From: Trileptium ribeirensis
Lineage: Eukaryota; Nematoda; Enoplea; Enoplida; Thoracostomopsidae
Assembly: GCA_030248225.1 (NCBI GenBank)
Contig: JASANE010001468.1
Span: forward strand, 1 to 64,000
Direction of reading: 5' to 3'
DNA length: 64,000 nt
Shown here: positions 45,566 through 57,289 of the stretch, in pieces
Numbering within the stretch: position 1 is the first letter of the stretch
How the letters are laid out: each line of letters begins with the position of its first letter
The notes under the pieces: generated by a model
Databases searched by the model: none
Seen by the model: the letters and a program-made list of their open reading frames with translations, nothing else
What the model was told of the DNA's origin: nothing
Program-made: the position numbers and the translations under genes

Positions 45566-46410
45566 TTACTGCCCACAGAATCGAGTTTTTGCGCCAAAAC
45601 TGACTAAACTTAACTTGACAAATTTTTTGATACTGACGCTTGCAAATAAGGTCATTGCGGCGGCTAACCAGTGTTTCAACAGTCGCATCAGCATTAGCAA
45701 GTGAAGTGCGCCACCTCCGCCCAACCTGCGGACCTCTCGCTTAGCAATTATGCAGTCAGTGTCCAACCCGGGAGAGGTCGGACGAAATTTAACCGTAACA
45801 TACTTTAAAGGGGCGTGTTTGTCAGCAGCAGCATATGCCATGCTGTAGTACAATTCCGTCAAGTGATGTACGTCCGCTATATCAAGATAATTACTACTTA
45901 ACGTAGTACACAAATCGTTTTGAAACGAAGGTATATCTATTCGAGACCATTTACGAAAATTCACCTTTGACGCTTTACAATTATTGCTAGTTGAAAACAA
46001 AAGGAAGTTCAAACACCACAATGTCATGATCGGAGATGCCAGGGGATGACGTACATGAAATCCTCAAGTCAGTATACGATAATACCAGATCAAGCGTGTT
46101 ACCAGATATATGCGTTAGACCAACAACAAATTGCTGAAGGTTGTATGAGTGTAAAAAATTACGAAACGCAACAGAAAAATTGTCATTGTTGTCATTAATA
46201 TGAATGTTAAAATCTCCTGCGATTACCAAGGGATAGCTGTTCGTCCGGGATCCAACCAGCAAATCAGAAAACTCATCTAAAAACAGCTGACGCTTAGTAG
46301 ACGAATTATTATTGTTGTTCGATGGGCGATACAAGTTTAGTGAAGTGAAAGATGTACAATCTGTTTTAAAATGTTGTAAAATGTATTCCAAAGTCAGTCG
46401 ATTTATTGGG
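45566..46410 (-). pseudogene. CR1/L2-like endonuclease and linker, left arm
   Basis: The mirror of 60,860-61,701: endonuclease part of ORF 45,987-46,640 (VIAGDFNIHIND, HISGNTLDLV, GISDHDIVVF) and linker ORF 45,566-46,027. Predicted proteins are the same as in the right arm, including the frame change between endonuclease and linker. Confidence 0.8.
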
Positions 46411-47640
46411 CGTAATTCATGTATTTTGCAGTCTCCAAATCTTAAACCACACCTTTTACACTTATCATTGTCTTCAATCTTCAAAGTTTCCAAGTGTTTC
46501 ATAAAATTGCCGTGCCTATTAACAACCTGCACGGCGATTCTCATTCTGGCTTTATTAAATTTCCATAGAAACATGGATTTCCTTTTATCAATTTCTTTGA
46601 AGAAACAACTAGTCTGCAAGCAGTTGTTTCCATCGCGCAACTTTGACTGATGGTCCCTATAAGAACAATCTTTTAAGAAAGTCTTAACAATTGTATTACT
46701 TATAGCAAGAGTGCATTATGAAAGAGTACGAACCGTTTCTGTGGTCGTAACTCGGACCCCCAGTTTTTTTTTTGGGGGGGGGTGGGTCGGGCCCCCTAAT
46801 TTCTGGGAAAGGAGTCGGTTCATAAGCATCTGCCTATAAACCGACCCCCAGAAATTGGAGGGGGGTCGGGGCATCTCGACCACCCCAGAAACTGGGGGGT
46901 AAGACCGAAAACGCGCGCGTCGTCAAACACGGGCTAACATGTGAGTGCAGGGAAGTGTCATACTCTTCCCTAATGTACTCTTGCTTATAGGAATACAAGG
47001 TTCGGGACCCACAAACGCAGTGCCCGATCCCTTCTTAGCCAACCTATCAGCCACTTCATTCCAAAACAGTCCAAAATGTCCATCAATCCAAACTAGTTTC
47101 AAGCTATTCCTCTTACCAACCCTATTAAGATGCTTTATCCATTCTAGTACGCACCGAGATATGATTTGAGAATTATCTAATGCCTTAATTGCAGCTTGAG
47201 TATCGCTATAAATAGCGATACTTCTGTTCCTAAGTTTCTTTTCTTCTAAAATTTCTGCGCATCTGCATATAGCAGTAACCTCTGCCTGAAAAACAGTCTC
47301 ATGTCGACCAAGTGAGATAAATAATGATACTTTGAATGGGATAAAGACACCCCCACCACAACTTCTCATTACACCTCTTGATCGCCGATCCATCCGTGTA
47401 ACATACTATATCAGTACTTTCCACAAAGTCGACGCTAAATTCCTCATAAAACCAGAAATGTTTATTCTTGGTTGCTACGACACTGTCAGAAGGCATGCTC
47501 AGAAGGGGACCATATCTGATAGCTTCCTCCGCTTTCGTCGGTTTCCCACGACCTTTAAATATATAATCACTCACCCATAAATTTGAGCCTGTGGTTAGTC
47601 CTTCAGCGCAATTCTTTAGCCAATACATCAATGCCATCAA
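46411..47640 (-). pseudogene. Element E RNase H and Cys/His end, left arm
   Basis: Frames 47,299-47,640 and 46,923-47,393 give the RNase H domain (IVCYTDGSAIK; VFQAEVTAICRC; IAIYSDTQAAIKAL; NEVADRLAKKGS). A frame change between the first and second blocks is the same as in the right arm. After the nested palindrome the frame 46,640 to about 46,411 holds RKSMFLWKFN, HGNFMKHLETLKIEDNDKC and KRCG, the post-RNase H knuckle region. Antisense ORFs (46,945-47,169, 47,332-47,580, 46,312-46,650 on +) are shadows. Confidence 0.75.
46697..46984. repeat. Nested small palindrome within element E, left arm
   Basis: The outer arms are element E coding sequence in opposite directions (TATAGCAAGAGTGCATTATG at about 46,721 against the reverse of TATAAGCAAGAGTACATTAG). 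The inner part, 46,743-46,906, is a GC-rich foldback with repeated CCCAGAAATTGG/CCCAGAAACTGG words and a T-run/G-run. It differs from the right-arm copy in homopolymer lengths, which accounts for the 3-bp shift in pairing. Confidence 0.7.
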
Positions 47641-47734
47641 TGCGTATGATATTCAACACCGCTTGCATTTCATCAAGCGGAGTGGTTCTATCTTTGCAAC
47701 GGAGTCATGCAACAAGCTAATCTTTGAATCTTTT

Positions 47735-49164
47735 TCAGAAAGCCTGTACCAGATGCCAAGACACCAAATGTAATCTGTGCCACCAGCACACCACGCCATA
47801 CATCAGCGACAGCATAACCACAGACTTATACAAAAAATTTACTATATCTGGTTTCAAACCCCAGTTACAGCCCTCAAATCTTTTAAGTGAGAAAAGAAGC
47901 CTAATGGCATTACTACGCTTTCCCATCAAATTTGGCTTCCAGTTTAGTTTGCCGTCAATATTACACCCAAACATTTAACTTCATTCGAAAGACGTACAGC
48001 TGTATCACCAACCATGAACTGCCTATACCCATTTATACTCCTTTTCGGTGTGAAGACGACGCTATTAGTTTTTGCTGCATTCACAGCTAGTCCTCTACTC
48101 TCACACAAAGGAAATATCACATTTAAGGTATTCTGGAGTCTATTACAAACAGCTTGTAAAGAGGCTGAAGACCCCATTACTGCCAAATCATCAGAGTACC
48201 CCACACATCACGCTGTTACTGTTGATGATTTGCAAGAGTTCATCAACCACCAAGCTTCACAGGAGTGGACATAGCACGCCTCCTTGGGGAAATCCTCTGG
48301 AAGCTTTTGGAGTGGATCTAGCCACCTCCAATTCAGCTGTTATACTTCTCGTTGAAAGCAAATCTGATAGTCAATACTTGACACACATTGCAATTGACCG
48401 GTTCACTAGACTGTCAAGGATAAAAGCGATTCTAGTACAGTCAAAGGCATCAGTATGTCCAGAAACACTGCAACTGAATATTTGCCAAGATTCATTTGGC
48501 GTTCAATCCAATATGTCGTAAATGGTACTTCCGCCTGGTCTGTAAGCATGCTGCTTTCATGCAGGGAACCCCGTTAAAACTTCATCTCTTATATAACTGT
48601 TTAGAATCTTCCAATGCTTTCAATAAACACGAGAGGCTTATCTCACGGTACGACTTAGAGTCGGTATAGTCTTTTTAGCCTGGTTTCGGAATAAAAATCA
48701 TTTTGCTTTGTCTCTAATACTGAGGCATATGGCCTAGTCGGAGACACGATCTATAAATAGTTACCAAAATATCCACTATCTACTCAATGCAAGTCTGCAA
48801 CAGAATCGGATAACTCATATCCAGACCCGGTGCTTTATAAGCACCAAAGCTTCTTACTGATTCAGTCACGTTCTTCTGATTAATCACATCTATTAAATCC
48901 ACCATCAGACTCACATCCTGGGACGTGAGTACGCATCATTACTTCCAGAACCTCTTCATCGCTATCAACAAGAAGTCCATTTGCGGCTCTGATCCTCCCC
49001 AACACATTCTGATTATTCTTTTTCATAATCTTGTTTATTCTGTAAATTTCCGGAACCAAATGAATCGATTCACTGAATTGCCTGTCTTTAATCAGGTACT
49101 TATACTGATTTTGCAACAACCTATATTTCTTCCACGTTCTTAACTCACCATATTTAACCTCCAT
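47735..49164 (-). pseudogene. Element E reverse transcriptase, left arm
   Basis: Minus-strand pieces: linker frame 48,880-49,164 (VKYGELRTWKK, KNNQNVLGRI), then decayed blocks including FPQGGVLCPLL and SLVVDELLQ near 48,230-48,300. ORF 47,944-48,204 carries GYSDDLAVMGS with the YxDD pair, ESRGLAVNAAKT and VKCLGVIL. ORF 47,735-47,974 holds KLNWKPNLMGKRSNAIRLL and LMYGVVCWWHRL. The frame is better preserved than in the right arm around the YxDD motif. Plus-strand ORFs 48,014-48,274 and 48,072-48,521 are antisense shadows. Confidence 0.7.
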
Positions 49165-49570
49165 TCTATACAGTTTCCTGACTTTTTTCTTAGTACTTGC
49201 TAACTTCTCATTCCACTATCTATTGCGATTCGCCCGATTAGATTTCATCGCACAATTCTCTTCCGCCGCTTAAGGGTGATAGTTAATTTCATCACAGTAA
49301 TATCAATGTCATTTTCACTATTATACTGAACCCATTCTTCAGCAATTTATAATCTCCCTTACTCTTCTTTTATACCAATTCCATTTTAATTTCCTAATAT
49401 TGAGCTCAGGTTTTCCCGCTTTAACAGAATTCACAGCCATTCTGAACCGAATAAACTTGTGATCCGATCCAGAATATTCTCATAATATTTCCCAACTATA
49501 GATATATTGTTCGATTAACGTAGTAGTGTCAAATTAATAACTTCTCGTCTATTGCGAGTCACAACCCCTA

Positions 49571-49958
49571 TTAACCATCCAAGAGAAAGGCCTCCAGTTC
49601 TTCACCTCTTCTATTAGTGTTGCTACCACAGCATATCATGTTGGGAGCATTAGCATCACAACCTATTATCAATTCTATTGCCTTATTTACGCAAAAACTA
49701 GCTACATCCTTCAGGGTTTTCTCTCCCCTCTCTCGCATCATAGGGTAAATACATAGATGCAAGGTAGAGGTCCCCCGTCCCGCCATTAATTTTGATACAC
49801 ATTTTCATTACAACAGAATCACCGTTTGAAAACTGGTTAATAAAACTGGCAATAAGGTCTCCTGAATCAAATGTAGCAGTTCTAGTTTTAGTTTTTGGAC
49901 TAACACTATAGAAAAACTGACCTTTCACACCCTCTAGTTTGGCCGGAGCACAATCCAT
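49571..49958 (-). pseudogene. Element E endonuclease, left arm
   Basis: Frames 49,698-49,958 (QFFYSVSPKTKTRTATF, INGGTGDLYLASMYLPYDA) and 49,571-49,786 (LIIGCDANAPNM, RRGEELEAFLLDG) overlap by a frame change. The motif GCDANAPN replaces the usual GCDANAHH, so the His pair is lost. The stretch between 49,165 and 49,570 should hold the rest of the endonuclease but is too decayed to read. Confidence 0.65.
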
Positions 49959-50424
49959 GAGAAGCGGCTCCTGAATCAGTTCAACGACCGAGCTCCACCT
50001 GCCATCATCTCGTCATATTTAGCAGTTCGAACCACTCGGTCCACACTCATGTTTTGTCAGGCTTATCCGAGGGCCGCACTACATATCTTTCCTTAAATAT
50101 AGTTTAAGTTGAATTTGTTGTATCAAACTGAACGCCCCACAACATAATCAACTAACTATTGGTGGCTGGGACCAACGGGACGATCCTCCGAATCGGAATC
50201 TAGAGCGCAATCCCGTCCCGAGCAATCTCTGACTTCAGGGTTAACAAATGAATGTAAGTCATTTCATATCTTAGTCTGGTCCCTTTGGCCCGAATGAGCT
50301 CCCGAATTTCAAAAGCCAGCCTGAAACCAAAGAGATGACCATGTCGGACACAAAGCAGACCGCTTTAACAGTTTCCACCTCACAGGCAAGTAAAACATCT
50401 CTCTGAGGTGCCCCTGAGAGGCAT

Positions 50425-51157
50425 TCATTTTTTCCACAGTCGTCTTAACAAAGTCCAAGGTACTGAGACCAGAATATTCGAATCCAACTCGCTCGTCAGT
50501 GGGTCGCCCTCAATGGCATCCACCAAGGCAAAGAAGTAGTCTTCCGCTTCCTGTTCAGGAATTACCTTCCGGACCTTCCTGTCCTTTTCAACAATGACAA
50601 TATTCAACGCGGATGCTGCCGCCATTCTATATAACCCCACCTTCGTAGAAGATGTGCGTTTTTCATCTCTTTTATCCTGTTTGTTAGGGCCCTCAGGAGT
50701 GGTGCCCTCCTATTCCCTTTTCTCTTCTCCTGTCTTTTGGCATCTCCAGACTGTCCATGTCCTTTTTGGGCCTGGGGTTTCCCTTTGCCACTGGAGGCTT
50801 GGGGTCCCGAAACCACCGCTGCTTTGAATTGTTTCATCTTCAGTTCAATATTCTTTCTTGACTTGCTAATGGTCTGCCAGATACCGTCAGCGTGAGAGTC
50901 ACTTTCTGTCCCATCCCTCCACCTGAAAGCATGGGTACAGCAGGCTGCGCCACTTCATTTTCATTTCCTGGATGACCCGGCTGCCTAGGCAGCACAGCAG
51001 GCACATCCACTATGGTCATTTTTTTGGACTTGAGGGTGCTGATCATGGCCGTCGCTTCGCCACGGTTTGGCCCGGCCACTGAGCCGCCGGGTTGGGTCCC
51101 CAGAAATTGTGTGACCCCATTGCCGCGTACCGCGGCACTATTATTTTCGTTACTCAT
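50425..51157 (-). pseudogene. Element E ORF1, left arm
   Basis: ORF 50,840-51,157 opens with MSNENNSAAVRGNGVTQ, a Gly/Pro-rich N-terminus whose predicted protein is the same as that of 56,059-56,376. After a stop, frames 50,604-50,837 (KGKPQAQKGHGQSGDAKRQE) and 50,425-50,640 (SALNIVIVEKDRKVRKVIP, DYFFALVDAIEGDPL) continue a basic stretch and a folded-domain-like segment. The ATG at 51,157 is preceded by an AT-rich leader and is plausible as the native ORF1 start. Function (RNA-binding Gag-like) is inferred from position. Confidence 0.55.
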
Positions 51158-51559
51158 ATAATACTGAAAATAGAATAATAATACTAAAGAATATATACAT
51201 ACTTATATACCGTAACTACATACTTATATATACCCTATATACATAACATATATTTATAATATTAAAGAAAATAAAATATAGGAGAGGAATCTTGGTGAAG
51301 AGAATGATAGACTCATCTGTGGAATATCTGACGCCATCATTGATTCCCCCTAAGGGCCAGATTGTGTGCACGGTGGTTTGATGCCGCCGCACAGCTTGAT
51401 GGTTTTATTAGCTGTGCAGCGTTGCTCGGGAGGGTACGACGAGGACGCAAAAAACCAAGATTTATTTTTTGCATCTAGGATACACCACCACCCAGAGATA
51501 TATATTGCCGTGAATTGTTTTTGGCTTTTGAGAAGAAATTTACTCACCTATCCATTGTC

Positions 51560-52911
51560 ATAGTTTGTGATATATATACGTGATCATGTTGCGTCGCACT
51601 GAGTTAGAGTCGTAGCTTTAGACCTCGATGTGTATGTATCTACCCAGTTTGAATGGTATGTATCCGTGCAATTTGTTCAGTTATATACATTGATTCGTTG
51701 TATCCTATTGTATAATAACCTATTTTGACTCTGCATCTCGAATTTTCTAAGTAAACCATAGTGACTGATTAGTAGACGCCATAATTTAGGATGAGCCGAG
51801 TCGAATCCATTTTCCCCATCCGCATCCCCATAGTGTACACTTACGCCACGCTCAATAATTGCGCATCTGTTTAGCCGCCATTTAGCTTATATGAACCGAA
51901 TTAACCGTAGTTCCCTAATTCCGAGCGAGCCGTTAGTCTGCTGATAACTGAGCATCGCGTCAACTTTCTCTTCCATCCCGTGTCGAGCAAGGTATGCGCA
52001 ACTATCGTCTAAGAAAGCTTCCCTCCCGCCGCGAATTGTACAACTGTGATCGTTCTATATGAAAAAGGGCTAAGACTACGATATGCATGATAATACGGAT
52101 TCTCTCCGACGCGATAGCTCTGGCGTGCCCGTAATTCCGTACACCTAACGAGAGAACAGCTTATTATTATTATACTGTTGCACCGGTCGTGTTATCCCTC
52201 ATGATGTATTAGTATACGATTTTGGCCTGTCAATAAATACCGTTTCAAACGAGAACCATGATGTCACTGTGTTTTGATGCCCAAGGTAGCGATACATATT
52301 GAAGGGGTTCGAAATCGTAGCCCCGATCGACAACCATCGTTTAGGATTGACGTGCAGAAATTGCAAGCCTTAGAGCGATTCACAGATTTATTGTTGATGA
52401 CGTCAGTGTGATGAGTACGACTCGTGCTCCCTGAAAATTTCCTCGCAGATTGCGATGGACGAATTTTTGTCGACCAAACACGCGATTTCGACGTTAAACG
52501 TCTAGGGATTTGTCGGACCCTAATGGGGACACTGGCTAAACAAGCTAATCGTTCAGGAAAGTAGAACACGTAAAATTAACTATTAACATTTCCAGGTGGA
52601 ACGAGTATAGGAATAGCGGTATGGTCTCTTTGGGATGTGAGTAGATGATGTAGCCAACCTCCCTAGGGACAGGGACCTCAAAGGTATCAAGGCTACGTGT
52701 GCCGATTTTCACCCGTGCAACCTAGGCTACGGATCAGAACACATCCTGTGAAGTGCTCCTGCAGCTTGCAAGGCTCCGTAGCTTCCTGGAACCGACCCGA
52801 AAAGAAAAAATGAACCTATTAGGTCCGCCATCGAGGTTACGATAGCCCGGGTCGTATAGGCGTTGCGCTTTGGAAGTGCGCAGTGCAGCAGCATCACGTC
52901 GATATTACTAC
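51560..52911 (-). repeat. RepD, left-arm copy
   Basis: The mirror of 54,311-55,660. Starts (minus strand) near GTAGTAATATCGACGTGATGCTGC. ORFs 52,264-52,569 and 52,727-52,930 (-) have right-arm counterparts but differ by indels that break frames, so they are not taken as genes. Confidence 0.7.
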
Positions 52912-53112
52912 GCGCGCTACACAAATACAATTGCTTTTATCATATTTAGCAAACCCGAAAAACTATGAAGGGTTCAACTAGACCGTGTATATCTATGCTG
53001 GAAAAGAGACGAAACTTGACCATTTTGGTGCTTAATTTACACAAAAATTTTGTTTAGCATAGTCCCACACCAGGATAATAATATATCCTGTACGGTATGC
53101 AAACAATGAAAC

Positions 53113-53580
53113 CATTCCGTGTTCTAACAACCGGATGCCCCTGTAAGAACCGCATGCAATGCATTACCTTTTCCGTTATAAAGATATATGGTGTGGCTGT
53201 TTGTCCATTCCCGTGGTAACGTTTCAGACAGCACGTGGTTCATGACCTCTCTCAGGGCATTGACCCCATCTTCTGCTATGACCACTCTGGACAGACCTGA
53301 CGGGCCGCTAGTTTTCTACTTTTCATATCTGCCAGTGCTTGTTTGACTTCTGCGTGTTGGAAAGCCATTATTGGTCCTTGCGTTGGCACTGTATGGCCCA
53401 GCTCAAACGGCCTATGCACGTTTAATAAATTGCCTGAGTATTTCCGCCAACACTCAGCCACTTTGGCGTCGTCCACCAAGATGGTTCCAGCAGCGTCTTT
53501 TATAATTGTAGACCCGGTTACATCCTGGTGGTCCCTTCTGGTTCCTGGAAATGCAGGTTTTGTATGCGCCTATAATCGTA
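53113..53580 (-). pseudogene. RTE-like reverse transcriptase N-terminal fragment in palindrome spacer
   Basis: The minus strand reads DVTGSTIIKDAAGTILVDD, then AKVAECWRKYSGNLLNV, EVKQALADMKSRKLA, and after frame changes IYLYNGKGNALH and SYRGIRLLEHGM. This order (strand before the W-x-x-Y-F segment, EV-x-x-AL-x-x-MK, PLYKGKGD-like, YRGI-x-LL) is that of the region between endonuclease and reverse transcriptase in RTE/BovB-type elements. The ORF 53,276-53,479 is part of it. Homology stops at GM, exactly where the sequence starts to match the right palindrome arm. No YxDD region is present. Confidence 0.7.
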
Positions 53581-53605
53581 ATGTGTATTTCACTTTATTT
53601 GTAGT

Positions 53606-54090
53606 TGAAACGGAGCGAGCGAAGCTATTGGAATCTCCTCCAATAGCTTCGCAGCGGCAAAAATCGTACAATTTCTTTTTTTTTAATTCATCTGCGGAAA
53701 TCATAATTCGTTACGGGATGGATAGATCTTGACAATTTTTTTTATTTTATCACAAATTCGATGTATTACTGCCCTTTCATTAGACACTAAAATAGCCGAC
53801 AATATCTTCCCAAAAATGGGGGCTCCAAAGAGGTCAAGGGTCACTTTTTTAAAATTAGGCCACCCGGGTATCTTTCGCAACCTAAATCTGGAGATAGAGG
53901 CTTCGCAGCGAAAAACTTAGTGCACTATTCATTGATACCTACAATCTTGATGTTATGCTTTTAGTCAGAGCTACCGTTTTCGAGTTATGATCCAAAGTTT
54001 AAAAACAGCCCAAAAAAAGTGAAAATTTAAAAATTTTACAAAGCAGTTTTTTTGCTTGTTGGGTGTAAACTATGGGATTATAGGTTATTT
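53606..54090 (+). repeat. RepH-like copy in spacer
   Basis: Follows the module order of 37,169-37,379 with divergence; the hairpin is inserted after GCGAGCG. A second GCGAAGC-type word occurs at 53,899-53,911 (GAGGCTTCGCAGCG). Confidence 0.55.
53619..53652. repeat. Perfect 14-bp stem hairpin near the symmetry centre
   Basis: GCGAAGCTATTGGA and TCCAATAGCTTCGC flank a 6-base loop ATCTCC. Its own centre (53,635.5) is within about 30 bp of the centre of the giant inverted repeat. Confidence 0.8.
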
Positions 54091-54310
54091 AACGTGTTAA
54101 ACAGGATGGTTTCATTGTTTGCATACCGTACAGGATATATTATTATCCGTGTGGGACGATGCTAGAGCAAAATTTTTGTGTAAATTTAAGCACCAAAAAT
54201 GGTCAAGTTTCGTCTCTTTTCCAATATAGATATATACGGGTCAGTTGAACCCTTCAGTAGTTTTTCGGGTTTGCTAAATATGATAAAAGCAATTGTATTT
54301 GTGTAGTGTG

Positions 54311-55660
54311 TGTAATAATATCGACGTGACGCTGCTGCACTGCGCACTTCCAAAGCGCAACGCCTATACGACCCGGGCTATCGTAACCTCGATGGCGGAC
54401 CTAATAGGTTCATTTTTTCTTTTCGGGTCGGTTCCAGGAAGCTACGGAGCCTTGCAAGCTGCAGGAGCACTTCACAGGATGTGTTCTGATCCGTAGCCTA
54501 GGTTGCACGGGTTGCACACGTAGCCTTGATACCTTTGAGGTCCCTGTCCCTAGGGAGGTTGGCTACATCATCTACTCACATCCCAAAGAGACCATACCGC
54601 TATTCCTATACTCGTTCCACCTGGAAATGTTAATAGTTAATTTTACGTGTTCTACTTTCCTGAACGATTAGCTTGTTTAGCCAGTGTCCCCATTAGGGTC
54701 CGACAAATCCCTAGACGTTTAACGTCGAATCGCGTGTTTGGTCGACAAAAATTTGTTCATCGCAATTCTGCGAGGAAATTTTCAGGTAGCACGAGTCGTA
54801 CTCATTCACACTCACGTCATCAACAATAAATCTGTGAATCGCTCTAAGGCTTGCAATTTCTGCACGTCAATCCTAAACGATGGTTGTCGATCGGGGCGAC
54901 GATTTCGAACCCCTTCAATATGTATCGCTACCTTGGGCATCAAAACACAGTGACATCATGGTTCTCGTTTGAAACGGTATTTATTGACAGGCCAAAATCG
55001 TATACTAATACATCATGAGGGATAACACGACCGGTGCAACAGTATAATAATAATAAGCTGTTCTCTCGTTAGGTGTACGGAATTACGGGCACGCCAGAGC
55101 TATCGCGTCGGAGAGAATCCGTATTATCATGCATATCGTAGTCTTAGCCCTTTTTCATATAGAACGATCACAGTTGTACAATTCGCGGCGGGAGGGAAGC
55201 TTTCTTAGACGATAGTTGCGCATACCTTGCTCGACACGGGATGGAAGAGAAAGTTGACGCGATGCTCAGTTATCAGCAGACTAACGGCTCGCTCGGAATT
55301 AGGGAACTACGGTTAATTCGGTTCATATAAGCTAAATGGCGGCTAAACAGATGCGCAATTATTGAGCGTGGCGTAAGTGTACACTATGGGGATGCGGATG
55401 GGGAAAATGGATTCGACTCGGCTCATCCTAAATTATGGCGTCTACTAATCAGTCACTATGGTTTACGATACAAATTGATACGCAGAGTCAAAATAGGTTA
55501 TTATACAATAGGATACAACGAATCAATGTATATAACTGAACAAATTGCACGGATACATACCATTCAAACTGGGTAGATACATACACATCGAGGTCTAAAG
55601 CTACGACTCTAACTCAGTGCGACGCAACATGATCACGTATATATATCACAAACTATGACA
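54311..55660 (+). repeat. RepD, right-arm copy
   Basis: Begins TGTAATAATATCGACGTGACG, continues through CACAGGATGTGTTCTGATCC, CGACAAATCCCTAGACG and TATTTATTGACAGGCC, and on into less clearly bounded sequence up to the leader of element E. Small ORFs (54,293-54,496, 54,647-54,829, 54,738-54,953) are in shifting frames and have no known motif. Confidence 0.7.
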
Positions 55661-56058
55661 ATGGATAGGTGAGTAAATTTCTTCTCAAAAGCCAAAAACA
55701 ATTCACGGCAATATATATCTCTGGGTGGTGGTGTATCCTAGATGCAAAAAATAAATCTTGGTTTTTTGCGTCCTCGTCGTACCCTCCCGAGCAACGCTGC
55801 ACAGCTAATAAAACCATCAAGCTGTGCGGCGGCATCAAACCACCGTGCACACAATCTGGCCCTTAGGGGGAATCAATGATGGCGTCAGATATTCCACAGA
55901 TGAGTCTATCATTCTCTTCACCAAGATTCCTCTCCTATATTTTATTTTCTTTAATATTATAAATATATGTTATGTATATAGGGTATATATAAGTATGTAG
56001 TTACGGTATATAAGTATGTATATATTCTTTAGTATTATTATTCTATTTTCAGTATTAT

Positions 56059-56810
56059 ATGAGTAACGAAAATAATAGTGCCGCGGTACGCGGCAATGGG
56101 GTCACACAATTTCTGGGGACCCAACCCGGCGGCTCAGTGGCCGGGCCAAACCGTGGCGAAGCGACGGCCATGATCAGCACCCTCAAGTCCAAAAAAATGA
56201 CCATAGTGGATGTGCCTGCTGTGCTGCCTAGGCAGCCGGGTCATCCAGGAAATGAAAATGAAGTGGCGCAGCCTGCTGTACCCATGCTTTCAGGTGGAGG
56301 GATGGGACAGAAAGTGACTCTCACGCTGACGGTATCTGGCAGACCATTAGCAAGTCAAGAAAGAATATTGAACTGAAGATGAAACAATTCAAAGCAGCGG
56401 TGGTTTAGGGGACCCCGAGCCTCCAGTGGTCAAAAGAAAACCCCAGGGCCCAAAAAGGACATGGACGGTCTGGAGATGCCAAAGAGACAGGAGAAGAGAA
56501 AAGGGAATAGGAGGGCACCACTCCTGAGGGCCCTAACAAACAGGATAAAAGAGATGAAAAACGCACATCTTCTACGAAGGTGGGGTTATATAGAATGGCG
56601 GCAGCATCCGCGTTGAATATTGTCATTGTTGAAAAGGACAGGAAGGTCCGGAAGGTAATTCCTGAAACAGGAAGCGGAAGACTACTTTTTTGCCTTGGTG
56701 GATCCATTTAAGAGAGCAGACCCACTGACGAGCGAGTTGATTCGGGATTGCTGGTCTCAGTACCTTGGAGCTTTGTTTTTTTTAAGAGGACTGTGGAAAA
56801 AATGAATGCC
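56059..56810 (+). pseudogene. Element E ORF1, right arm
   Basis: Opens with ATG at 56,059 (MSNENNSAAVRGN) and a Gly/Pro-rich, hydrophilic N-terminus to a stop at 56,374-56,376. Later frames give KGHGRSGDAK-type basic sequence and ALNIVIVEKDRKVRKVIPE, then a frameshift caused by an extra A in a GAAAC run (left arm GAAC) near 56,665. Compared with the left arm this copy has extra homopolymer bases, for example a long T run near 56,777. By position and composition it is the RNA-binding ORF1 product; the domain family is not certain. Confidence 0.55.
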
Positions 56811-57289
56811 TCTCAGGGGCACCTCAGAGAGATGTTTTACTTGCCTGTGAGGTGGAAACTGTTAAAGCGGTCTGCTTTGTGTCCGACATTGGTCATCTCT
56901 TTGGTTTTAGGGCCTGGCTTTTGAAATTAGAGAGCTAGTTCGGGCCGAAGGGGACCGGAGCTAAGATATGAAATGACTTACATTCAATTATTAACCCTGA
57001 AGTCGAGGGTTATTTCTAGGGACGGGGAATCGCTTCTCAGATTCCGATTCAGAAGATCGTCCCTTTGGTCCCAGCCACCAATAGTTAGTTGATTATGTTG
57101 TGGGGCGTTCAGATTTGATACAACGGATTCAAACTAAATTATTTCGAGGAGATATATGCTGTGCGGCCCTCGGATAAGCCCTGACAAAACATGAGTGTGG
57201 ACCGAGTGGTTTAAACTGCTAGATATGACGAGATGATGGCAGGTGGATCTGGTCATTGAACTGATTCAGGAGCCGCTTCTCATGGATTA

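Larger units (their letters stand above)
43631..46410 (-). mobile_element. CR1/L2-like retrotransposon, left-arm copy
   Basis: Mirror image of 60,860-63,636. The 3' end is marked by an AATG/CATT-type tail (GAATGAACGAATGAATG at 43,636-43,652). The pieces read on the minus strand in the same order: endonuclease, linker, reverse transcriptase, C-terminal domain. It is 5'-truncated within the endonuclease. Confidence 0.8.
46411..51160 (-). mobile_element. I-like non-LTR retrotransposon E, left-arm copy
   Basis: The mirror of 56,059-60,850. On the minus strand: ORF1 (51,157 down to about 50,400), endonuclease (49,958-49,571), reverse transcriptase (about 49,164-47,735), RNase H (47,640-46,923), the nested small palindrome, and the Cys/His end (46,640-46,411). 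The left copy lacks several private indels of the right copy, so it is the better template for reading the family. Confidence 0.8.
43268..53118. repeat. Left arm of giant inverted repeat
   Basis: The reverse complement of this arm matches 54,100-64,000. Paired coordinates sum to 107,267 in the outer part, 107,264 inside the nested GC-rich palindrome, about 107,216 near 50.8-52.5 kb, and about 107,221 at the inner edge. The inner end lies where ACAATGAAACCAT stops matching (about 53,113-53,118). The outer end is unknown because the partner reaches the window edge at 64,000. Confidence 0.95.
53119..54099. other. Spacer between palindrome arms
   Basis: About 0.98 kb that does not pair between the arms: the RTE-like fragment (to about 53,580), then a RepH-like copy from 53,606 (AAACGGAGCGAGCGAAGC, AATCGTACAATTTC, GGATGGATAGATCTTGACAATTTT, CTGCCCTTTCATTAGACAC) and an AT-rich end. 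Confidence 0.75.

Noticed and set aside
52264..52930. Small conserved proteins in RepD
   Set aside because: The three RepD copies differ by indels that are not multiples of three and by stops, so conserved coding is not supported.
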